Source: a bacterium (GTDB lineage Bacteria > CAIWAD01). Taken from it: a DNA stretch of 64,000 bases. The position numbers and the translations under genes are program-made. This document shows positions 32,401 through 39,213 of the stretch, piece by piece. The notes beneath the pieces were generated by a model. That model made no database searches, had not been told where the DNA came from, and saw only the letters and a program-made list of their open reading frames with translations. The stretch is from the NCBI GenBank assembly GCA_030429345.1, contig JAUIFJ010000001.1, positions 248,001 through 312,000 of the forward strand, read 5' to 3'. How positions within the stretch are numbered: the first letter of the stretch is position 1; each line of letters begins with the position of its first letter.

Positions 32401-34780
32401 GACGGGCATCGAGTGGACCGTGCGCGCAAGCCTTGATTTCTTTGAGCAGAGCCAGAGTGTCACACTGGCAGGGCCTACGTCTCTGGATTTTGTGCTTCCC
32501 CGTGCAACTCTTTCCGGCGTCGTGAGCAACAGCTTCCTGGCGGTCCTGCCTGGAGCGACTGTCGAAGTGCTGGGTAGCCCCTATGCGCCGGTAACCACAA
32601 ACGGCCTGGGAGAGTATTCGATCGAGGTGGAAACCGGTATCAATTGGACCGTCCATGCGAGCTTCGAGGGGTTGTTCCTGAGCCAGAACATCACCCTGAA
32701 CGCCTCCGGCACTCTGGACTTCGTTCTACCCGCGGCCATCCTGAGTGGCGTGGTTACAAGCAGCTCCTCGATTCCCCTTGAAGGCGCGACGATAGAGGTC
32801 CTCAACAGCGAAATTCCTCCCGCCTCCACCAATGCGGCCGGGGAGTACAGCATGACAGTCCAGGATGGCTTTACTCTGGATGTTCACGCCAGCGCCCCCG
32901 GAGAAGGAAGTTTGACTCAGAACGTCACGATCAACGGTCCGACGACCCTTGATTTCATGCTTCCCACCGACCCAGCCTTCTCGCCCTCTCCGCCCGATGC
33001 CTACGGCTATCGCATCTTCGATTCGAACGACGGCCCGGGAGCTCCCGTATACGTGTGGGACAGCATTTCCGGAACGGGTACCGAGGTGATCCTGTCGGAC
33101 GACAGCTTCAGCGAGCAGGCCACGCCCTTCTCCTTCGATTTCTACGGCCAGACCTTCAACAGCCTGTCCGTGGGCAGCAACGGCTTCGTCGTTCCCGGCC
33201 CCAATGGCGGCACGGACTTCTCCAACGATCCCATTCCCACCGGTGTGGCACGCGGACGCGTGGCCTGCATCTGGGATGACCTGAACCCCTCCGCGGGCGG
33301 AAACATCTACGTGCAGGACAGCCCGGCGCACGGCGGCTTCGTGGTCGAGTACAACAACGTGTCCTACTATGGCGGCGGCGGCGCGGTGACATTCCAGGTC
33401 ATCCTGCTGGACCCCTCGAGCTATCCCACGCCGACCGGCGACGCGCCCTTCCTGGTGCATTACAATACCGAGGATCGCCTCAGCTCGACGATCGGCATCG
33501 AGGACCCGGCCGGCGCAGTCGGCGTGCAGTATGTCTTCGATGGCGTCTACGACGAAACCTCCAGCCCGATCGCCGGCGGCTCCATCAGCCTGCTGATGAC
33601 GACCAATCCCAACGGCATCGAGCAGGGCGAGGACACCTTCCCGCCGAGCATCGTGCACGACAACCTGCCGGATTCCGCGAATCCCGCGGGCCCCTGGCCG
33701 GTGTCGGCGACGATCACCGACTTCAGCGGCGTGGCCGGCGCGACTCTCGAGTGGCGCGTCAACGGCGGCGCCTGGGACATGGTCGTGATGATTCCCGCCG
33801 GTGACGTCTACACGGCGAACATTCCCGGCCCGCTGGTCTTCGGGGACACGGTCGAATACCGTATCACGGCCACCGACGCCAGCGAGAACAACAACGAGGG
33901 CACTTCCCCGATCTATTCCTTCATGGTGGTGGATTACGCGCAGGTATACTGCCAGCACTTCGACGACGGAACGCTGGGCGATTTCACGGTCGAGACCTAC
34001 GATCCCCTGGGCAACACCTGGACCACGGCCGACTTCGGCGGCGACCAGGGTTTCACGGCCTACATCTCCTACAGCGCCAGCGGCCAGGTGGATCACGCGG
34101 CGCTGATCTCGCCCGTCATCGACTGCAGCAACCTGGAAACCGTCGACCTGAGCTTCTGGCATTCCCTGCGCATGGGCTACACCGGCGCGGTGACCGACGC
34201 CTGGGTCCGCGGCAGCACCAACGGTGTCGACTTCGACCAGCTGATGGCCGAGTGGCACGCCGACAACGAGCCCGAGGAGATCAACATCGAGGGCATCGAG
34301 ACCTTCGACATCAGCTCCTGGGCCGCCGGTGAATCGACGGTGCAGATCATGTTCGAGTTCTATGACATCTATGACTGGTGGTGGTATGTGGACGATGTCT
34401 GCGTCTCCGGTTCCCAGGGCCAGGAACTGGTTCCGCCGGTGGTCAGCATCTCCTACAACCCGGGCGGCAACCAGGCGACCCTCAGCTGGAATCCGGTTCC
34501 GGGAGCCAATTCCTACGACGTCCTGCAGTCCACGGACGCCTACGGCGGATTTGCGCTGATCGGCAGCACCGACCAGACGACCTTCAGCCTGCCCGTCGTC
34601 GGCGAGGGTTTCCTCGTCGTTTCGTCGAGCGAGAACCTGATTACCGGCACGAGCAGCTTTGACCCCTGGCGCAACCGCGTCAAGCGGGTTGGCCAGAGCA
34701 AGGAAGATCTCTTCCTGAGCCAGCAGCCGCCGCGCCGGGAAGTGGTGGATGGAGTGGTCATCGACCACTACGTCAAGTAG
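29453..34780 (+). CDS. Large secreted subtilisin-like (S8) protease with repeated carboxypeptidase-regulatory-like domains
   Basis: A 1775-residue secreted protease; ribosome binding site GGAAGGATG just upstream. Signal peptide at 1-22 (cut near AWA-GK), inhibitor-like prodomain to ~165, then the S8 domain with Asp189 (CNIDTGVDGSH), His230 (GSHGTHTMG), the oxyanion Asn in AAGNEGSSG, and Ser422 (GTSMATPHVAGVIA). Residues ~490-1160 hold at least six carboxypeptidase-regulatory-like beta domains (GTLSGIVYGPDAMPVPGA type). A ~150-residue module starting DAYGY is present twice (~650 and ~1185). A jelly-roll domain and FnIII-like end follow. Unlike the other secreted proteins here, it lacks the NPFNP sorting domain. 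The adjacent 710- and 1027-residue antisense frames are shadows. Confidence 0.94.
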   Translation: MRPLLNSVAGLLALGALQGAWAGKIADDLEDQFTRVAADESVSALVCMADQFPVTELDWDLHRRQVSRAERHFEVVTSLQDFAQSSQEDLVDWLQKTDRPGLKDYRPYWLTNVIRVDADEATLREIAARADVGDVYYNHKVENDRPIITPVKPGEDASRFMADGLAAIGAPEVWAMGYTGQGTLVCNIDTGVDGSHSALSSRWRGNSHPASECFHDPVQNETFPYDSGSHGTHTMGTITGMSTTTGDTTGVAFGAEWIASATIDHPGGGGIEGTIALALEAFEWAVDPDENPGTIDDVPDVISNSWGIPQGTRDQCDATYYAAIDACEAAGAAVVFAAGNEGSSGLRSPSARAASIYSTFAVGALDISDPQNPFVASFSSRGPSTCSADPILQIKPEISAPGVNTYSTIPGGGYSSSFSGTSMATPHVAGVIALMRNANPNLDVITIKQIIMDTATDIDAPGDDNNTGNGMINAHLCVLAAINGYGSIYGTVTGDGSPIPATVSIVGGTQSVQCDANGDYSLAMPGDSMYTLEFSYFGYTTQTAMVSIVGDADVQQDANLASAPTGTLSGIVYGPDAMPVPGATLTVLGTPLAPVNSDGSGFYTIDMPTGASYDIHATAGGLGEQTQNLFFGGSTTLDFNLPSDPRFSPSDPDAYGYVIYDSNDGAGAPLHVWNSISGTGTAVSLGDDAFSAVAAPFAFNFYGAAFTDLSICSNGYVVPGPSGFTTYSNTGIPGTGTPNGAIYGLWDDLNPSAGGTVYYEHRAGSGEFVVEFSQVPFYGTSDPVDFQIILMDPAMHPTDTGDAQWLIHYNSDHRSSNTTGIENAAGDDGIQYVYDGAYDVHSSEIVPGLSLLITTSVGPSGTLEGTVTEAGSGDPIPGATVSVNGADLTTNALGFYSTGLPVGNYMVDASAFGYDPASDNASISDGVTTTLDFQLNAQGTATLSGVVVDSDSNPVSGALVEVLDSPYAPVNTNASGQYAIEVLTGIEWTVRASLDFFEQSQSVTLAGPTSLDFVLPRATLSGVVSNSFLAVLPGATVEVLGSPYAPVTTNGLGEYSIEVETGINWTVHASFEGLFLSQNITLNASGTLDFVLPAAILSGVVTSSSSIPLEGATIEVLNSEIPPASTNAAGEYSMTVQDGFTLDVHASAPGEGSLTQNVTINGPTTLDFMLPTDPAFSPSPPDAYGYRIFDSNDGPGAPVYVWDSISGTGTEVILSDDSFSEQATPFSFDFYGQTFNSLSVGSNGFVVPGPNGGTDFSNDPIPTGVARGRVACIWDDLNPSAGGNIYVQDSPAHGGFVVEYNNVSYYGGGGAVTFQVILLDPSSYPTPTGDAPFLVHYNTEDRLSSTIGIEDPAGAVGVQYVFDGVYDETSSPIAGGSISLLMTTNPNGIEQGEDTFPPSIVHDNLPDSANPAGPWPVSATITDFSGVAGATLEWRVNGGAWDMVVMIPAGDVYTANIPGPLVFGDTVEYRITATDASENNNEGTSPIYSFMVVDYAQVYCQHFDDGTLGDFTVETYDPLGNTWTTADFGGDQGFTAYISYSASGQVDHAALISPVIDCSNLETVDLSFWHSLRMGYTGAVTDAWVRGSTNGVDFDQLMAEWHADNEPEEINIEGIETFDISSWAAGESTVQIMFEFYDIYDWWWYVDDVCVSGSQGQELVPPVVSISYNPGGNQATLSWNPVPGANSYDVLQSTDAYGGFALIGSTDQTTFSLPVVGEGFLVVSSSENLITGTSSFDPWRNRVKRVGQSKEDLFLSQQPPRREVVDGVVIDHYVK

Positions 34781-34801
34781 TCCACGAACGAAAGTCCCGA
34801 G

Positions 34802-34836
34802 ACCCCCGGTCGCTTCGGCGGCCGGGGGTTTTTCTT
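34802..34836 (+). terminator. Terminator of the subtilisin gene
   Basis: ACCCCCGG (34802-34809) pairs with CCGGGGGT (34822-34829), with an inner stem closed by a TTCG tetraloop, followed by TTTTTCTTT. Confidence 0.9.
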
Positions 34837-35020
34837 TGTCCGGCAAATGGGCACCCATGGGAGTACAGATTTTTTAATAGGTTCGACGAGTCGACCGGAA
34901 GCGGCCGCAACACACAGCACACAGCCAACTCCCCCGCTTCGGTCACGATATCGATCCAGCTTCGACATCCCTGTCGGAAGACCTTGTTCTTCCCTCAACC
35001 CGGATCCACCGGAGTCCCCT

Positions 35021-35581
35021 ATGGCCATTGACTGGAACGACCTGATTCGCCGCCTGCGCGCCTACCTGATGAAGCACGCCTGGTCCCTGCGCGCCGATCT
35101 CGATGACCTGGAAGGCGACATTCTCGCCGAACTGGCGCAGAAGGTCGAGGAAGGCGAGGTCGAGGACCCGGCCCGCATGCTCTACAGCATCGCCCGCTTT
35201 CGTATCACGGACCGCTTGCGCAGGCGCCAGAAACGCGCCGAGCGAGAACACGATCCGGGCAGCGAGGGTTTTGATCCCGCCGGTCCGGAGGGCGAGCCCG
35301 GCGAACTGCTCTACAGCGAGAGCGAGCGATCCAGCCTGCTGGCCTTTCACATTCGGGAGTTCTTTCTGCATCGCCTCAAACAGGAGGAGTGCGCCCGCCT
35401 GGCGGAGCGCGTGCTCGAGCGCTATGACTGGCAGAGCATTGCCGACGAATCGGCCAGCGAAGGGGCGAGCGCGCAGACCTTGAAGAAGCGCTGGTCCCGC
35501 TGCCTGAACCGGCTGAAGGAAGCCTTCAGCGGAGACCTGGACGACCTGCTGTTCGGCGCCTTCGCCAGGGGGTCCGCATGA
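35021..35581 (+). CDS. Sigma-70-like (ECF-type) RNA polymerase sigma factor
   Basis: A 186-residue protein; the start is MAIDWNDLIRRL with GGAG 7 bp upstream. Residues ~25-70 resemble sigma region 2 (DLDDLEGDILAELAQKV, then ARMLYSIARFRITDRLRRRQ). Residues ~125-165 resemble the region 4 helix-turn-helix (ERYDWQSIADESA, then TLKKRWSRCLNRLKEAF). The link region is acidic. It is divergent from classic ECF factors, so the call rests on layout plus context: the next gene overlaps by ATGA and has the form of a membrane anti-sigma factor. It opens the five-gene unit that ends with the CHAT protease. Confidence 0.75.
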   Translation: MAIDWNDLIRRLRAYLMKHAWSLRADLDDLEGDILAELAQKVEEGEVEDPARMLYSIARFRITDRLRRRQKRAEREHDPGSEGFDPAGPEGEPGELLYSESERSSLLAFHIREFFLHRLKQEECARLAERVLERYDWQSIADESASEGASAQTLKKRWSRCLNRLKEAFSGDLDDLLFGAFARGSA

Positions 35582-36387
35582 ATGCCCAGGACCTGAAATG
35601 GTTCCGCTCCCGCATGGTCGCCGCACGCTGGGGTCTGCTACAGGAGGGGGACCAGGAACGATTCGACGCCCTGCTGGAGCACGCCCCCTGTCGCGCGCTC
35701 TGGGAAGTCTTCCTGGAAGAGGATGCCGACCCTGCGCAGGGCGAAGACCGCCTTCCGGATGCGCTGCTCGAGAACTGGCCCCGGCGCAGCGCGGCGTTGA
35801 AGGGCATGGCGCGCGCTCTTGTACGACAACACCTGGAGCGCAGCGAGGCCTCGCGCCGCGAGCTGGAGGCCCGGGGCTGGGAAGCAAGGCTGTATACGGC
35901 GGAAGACCTGTCCGGGCCTGCAGAGCGGGCGGCGGCGAGAACGGTCCGTCCGCGACCGCGGTGGTGGCTGGGCGGATGGGCCGGGCTGGCCACGGCGGCG
36001 GCTCTCATGCTGGCCCTGCTGAGGGTGCCCGGCGAGCTTCCGCAGCCCGGCCTTCAAAGCGAGCGGTTGCTGTTGCCGGTTCCTGTCACACGCGGCGACG
36101 ATCGCGTGGAGAGCATCCGGCTGCAGGAGGAAGGCCGCCGACTGGAGCTTCTGTTGGCGCTGCAGTGGCGGGACATGGACCGGGCACGCATCCGGCTGCT
36201 GGACGCCGGCGGAGCCCAGCTGGCCGAGCAGAACCTGGATCGCCCGGAGGACGGCGGCGTGGAGTACAGAAGAATTGCATACCGCAGCGAAACGGTGCTG
36301 CAGCCCGGACGGTATACGCTGCAGATCGTGACCAGCGGCGAGTCCGGATCGGAAAGCGAGAATCGACCTTTTGAGGTGCTGCCATGA
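35578..36387 (+). CDS. Putative membrane-bound anti-sigma-like regulator
   Basis: A 269-residue protein overlapping the sigma-like gene by ATGA. The first ~115 residues are charged and helical, without the Cys/His zinc site of zf-HC2 anti-sigma factors. One membrane helix lies at ~122-142 (WWLGGWAGLATAAALMLALL). The remaining ~125 residues are predicted beta-rich and extracytoplasmic (RIRLLDAGGAQLAEQNL, LQPGRYTLQIVTSG, FEVLP), like a small sensor or carbohydrate-binding fold. A cytoplasmic domain, one helix and an outer domain directly after a sigma gene is the layout of an anti-sigma factor; binding is inference. Its stop overlaps the next gene by ATGA. Confidence 0.6.
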   Translation: MNAQDLKWFRSRMVAARWGLLQEGDQERFDALLEHAPCRALWEVFLEEDADPAQGEDRLPDALLENWPRRSAALKGMARALVRQHLERSEASRRELEARGWEARLYTAEDLSGPAERAAARTVRPRPRWWLGGWAGLATAAALMLALLRVPGELPQPGLQSERLLLPVPVTRGDDRVESIRLQEEGRRLELLLALQWRDMDRARIRLLDAGGAQLAEQNLDRPEDGGVEYRRIAYRSETVLQPGRYTLQIVTSGESGSESENRPFEVLP

Positions 36388-37769
36388 TCTCTCTCGGCAA
36401 GCTCTTCCTGCCCTTGTTCCTCGCCCTGGCCTTGATCGTCGGCTATCTGGCCTTCGTCGATCTTCCGGCAGTGGAAATGACCGTGACCCTGCAGAACGGA
36501 AGCGAGGGCAAGCCCGAGAAGCACGCTACGATCCGGTCCGCGCTGGACGAGGCGCAGAAGGCCAAGATGGAGCATCCGCGGATCACCTTGACCGAAGCGC
36601 GCATTGCCTATGCGGAGCATGTGGTGATCTCGCCCTGGGAAAGCCTGGATTCACTCTGGCTGGGCAGCCGCTTCGAGGACGAGGAGGACCTGCCGCGGAT
36701 CACGGGAACGGTCGATTCGCTCAGCGCGGTCAACATCGACTCGGACTGGGAGGAGCCGATCCGCGTGACCCTGGAGAACCTGCTGATCACGAAGGGCAAT
36801 GCCCTGCACTCGGTCTATGTCTACGAGGCCGACCTGCAGAACCAGCAGCCCAGCGAGGTCATGGACCAGCTGCGCCGCGGGTTGAGCGTTCCCCTGGAGG
36901 ACTACACCAAGGTCTACGGGGAAGAGGGCGACCCCAAGAAGCGCCGCGAGGGTTCCGGCCTGCGCATCAGCAACGGCAAGGTCCTGCTGGATCACGTGGT
37001 CATCGAGGACAACAACGGCCATGCCGGCAAGGGCAGCGAAGACGACGAGGAGATGTACTACGGCGGCGGCATCTTCATCCAGAAGAGCGAGGTCAGCAGC
37101 GACCGGCTGAGCCTGCGCGGCAACCGCGCCAACATGGGCGGGGCCTTCTACATGGAAAGCTCGGCCTGCACCTTCGGCCTGCGCTGGGTGGAGAACAACG
37201 GGGTGCTGGATCACAGCGAGTCCGGGAAGAGGGACCAGTACGGCGCGATCGCGCTGCTGGACATGGAATCGAGGCTCACCCTTCAGCAGGGAGCCCTGTG
37301 GGACAACGGCCGTTTCCGCGAGGGTCGCTTCGAGAGCGAAGACGCCGAAGGTCTTGCGCGCATGCTGATCCTGAATCACGACGGCCTGTTCCACGTGCTC
37401 GACTCGGAGCTCGCGATCGAGCAGTGCAGCATTGGAACGGAACTGGAAAGCGACGCGGCGGACACGGATCTGGATCCGATGGGCTATCACATGTACATGG
37501 ACGCAACGAGCACGGTCCAGCTGGAGAAAAGCCTGCTGGCGGATCCGGATGGACCCTTTCTCTGCAAGCCCCAGGCGGGCGGCGAACTGTTCCGTTCGCA
37601 GTCCACCCTGAGCAACGACAAGAGCGGCTTCGAAAGCGGCCACGAGCCGACCGTCTACAGCAGCGTCAAGCTGAACGAGAACAAGTCCGCCGACTCCTGG
37701 ACCTCGGACGACGGCAGCACAGTGGCCGGCGAGGGCGAGGGAGCCTCTTTCGTGGAGGAGACTCCTTGA
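36384..37769 (+). CDS. Exported parallel beta-helix protein, paralogue 1
   Basis: A 461-residue protein with an N-terminal membrane or signal segment (LFLPLFLALALIVGYLAF), coupled by ATGA to the anti-sigma-like gene. An N-terminal DUF-like beta region has LDSLWLGSRFED. The centre is a right-handed beta-helix with GSGLRISNGKVLLDHVVIE, an acidic GSEDDEEMYYGGG loop, GNRANMGGAFYMESS and GALWDNGRF. The C-terminus is loosely repetitive. It shares long runs of identity with the next gene. GGA(F) and N-x-A repeats recall Pmp-type outer-membrane proteins and pectate-lyase-like folds, but no catalytic residues are seen. Role unknown; likely surface or periplasmic. Confidence 0.75.
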   Translation: MISLGKLFLPLFLALALIVGYLAFVDLPAVEMTVTLQNGSEGKPEKHATIRSALDEAQKAKMEHPRITLTEARIAYAEHVVISPWESLDSLWLGSRFEDEEDLPRITGTVDSLSAVNIDSDWEEPIRVTLENLLITKGNALHSVYVYEADLQNQQPSEVMDQLRRGLSVPLEDYTKVYGEEGDPKKRREGSGLRISNGKVLLDHVVIEDNNGHAGKGSEDDEEMYYGGGIFIQKSEVSSDRLSLRGNRANMGGAFYMESSACTFGLRWVENNGVLDHSESGKRDQYGAIALLDMESRLTLQQGALWDNGRFREGRFESEDAEGLARMLILNHDGLFHVLDSELAIEQCSIGTELESDAADTDLDPMGYHMYMDATSTVQLEKSLLADPDGPFLCKPQAGGELFRSQSTLSNDKSGFESGHEPTVYSSVKLNENKSADSWTSDDGSTVAGEGEGASFVEETP

Positions 37770-37821
37770 GGATCTCGCCGCTTTCAATGGCAAACACGAT
37801 CACACAACCCTGCGAGGATAG

Positions 37822-39204
37822 ATGATTCGCTTCTACAGCCTGTTGGCGCTCATCCTGGTCTTCTCGTATACAGAGCTTCACAGCCAGGACTCCGGGTGCA
37901 AGGAAGCCAAAGCGCATGCTGTGACCTTGCAGAATGGCCTGGGTGGCGAGTGCACGCCCTTTCCGGACATCGGCAGCGCTCTCAAGGCCGCAGGGAAACA
38001 GGGACTGGCTCATCCCCGGATCATCCTCAACAGGAAGGGCCACTTCTACAAGGCGCGAGTTCGTGTAGTCCCCTATCCACAGCTGGATTCGCTGTGGCTG
38101 GGAAGCGAGTACTCCGTGTATACTGACCGACCCGTCATTACGGGGGATGGCGACAGCAGTGCAGTCAACCTCTTTTCGGAGACAAGCGAAAAAGTGCGCG
38201 TAACCCTGAAGAACCTTCGGATTCAAAAGGGAAATGCCGCCACGCCCTTGTACGTCGTGCAGGCGGATCTTGAGGGCCTGGTGAAAACCCCCGTTTCGGC
38301 CATGCTGGATCGTGGCCTGAGTGTTTCATTGGATCATTTCATTCAGCGCTACGACAGCTCGACAATTCGTGGCACACTTCGTCGGGAGGGATCCGGGCTG
38401 CGCATCAGCAACGCCATCGTCTTCCTGGATTCCGTCGCACTCGAGGACAACAACGGTCATGCAGGAAAAGGCAGCGAGGATGACGAGGAGATGTACTACG
38501 GCGGCGGCATGTTCATCGAGAACAGCATCGTAGAAAGCAGGGCCCTGAGGTTGAAAGGGAACCGGGCCAACCAGGGAGGAGCCTTCTGCATCGAGAACTC
38601 GACGGTCGACCTGGACCTGACATGGGTGTGCGGCAACGGCATTCTGGATCACAGCGGCAACGGCAAAAGGGATCAATACGGTTCCATCGGCCTGCTGACG
38701 AATGGCTCCACAGTCACCCTGCGGGGAGGCGCTTTGTGGAACAATGGCCGCTTTCCTGAGCACGAAAGCGTGCAGGCGAAGGAAGACTCGTGTGCCTCCA
38801 GTCATATCCAAAACTATGACGGCTACTTCGAGGTCCGGAACTCGGATCTGACTCTCATCCAATGCAGCATCGGCACGGAGAACCCGCTTGGCGTTCCTGC
38901 AGGGGATCCCTTGCCCTACAAGATGAACAGGAACGGGACAGGCATGGTTCAGCTTGAACGCTGCCTGCTCTGGAGCCCGGACGAGATCTTCGTCTGCAAG
39001 AGCGACCAGGAGAAGTCCGGCTATGCGGCCACGGAATCCGTCGGCAACGCGGATGGCGGGTTCCAGCAGCAAAGTGAACCCTTAGCCATTGTTTCCGTCA
39101 AATTGGCGAAGAACAAGGGAGTTGTTTCCTACACCCCGCCTTCCGGTTCGCCGATCAAACCCGCGAAGCCGATCGGCGCCACCTTCAAGATCTCTGCGAA
39201 CTAG
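37822..39204 (+). CDS. Exported parallel beta-helix protein, paralogue 2
   Basis: A 460-residue tandem paralogue of the preceding gene, 52 bp downstream. It has a better signal peptide (MIRFYSLLALILVFSYTELHS-Q). The shared core is nearly unchanged: REGSGLRISNAIVFLDS, EDNNGHAGKGSEDDEEMYY, GNRANQGGAFCIENS, LDHSGNGKRDQYG and GALWNNGRF. Flanks have diverged, it contains extra Cys residues, and its base composition looks less GC-rich than paralogue 1, so the duplication is old or one copy was acquired. The acidic GSEDDEEMYYGGG loop is the best conserved feature of the pair. Function unknown. Confidence 0.75.
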   Translation: MIRFYSLLALILVFSYTELHSQDSGCKEAKAHAVTLQNGLGGECTPFPDIGSALKAAGKQGLAHPRIILNRKGHFYKARVRVVPYPQLDSLWLGSEYSVYTDRPVITGDGDSSAVNLFSETSEKVRVTLKNLRIQKGNAATPLYVVQADLEGLVKTPVSAMLDRGLSVSLDHFIQRYDSSTIRGTLRREGSGLRISNAIVFLDSVALEDNNGHAGKGSEDDEEMYYGGGMFIENSIVESRALRLKGNRANQGGAFCIENSTVDLDLTWVCGNGILDHSGNGKRDQYGSIGLLTNGSTVTLRGGALWNNGRFPEHESVQAKEDSCASSHIQNYDGYFEVRNSDLTLIQCSIGTENPLGVPAGDPLPYKMNRNGTGMVQLERCLLWSPDEIFVCKSDQEKSGYAATESVGNADGGFQQQSEPLAIVSVKLAKNKGVVSYTPPSGSPIKPAKPIGATFKISAN

Positions 39205-39213
39205 TCCAGAACC

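Noticed and set aside
29573-34858. Two long minus-strand frames (1027 and 710 residues)
   Set aside because: Antisense to the subtilisin with its well-placed catalytic triad; composition is that of codon-reversed GC-rich sequence.
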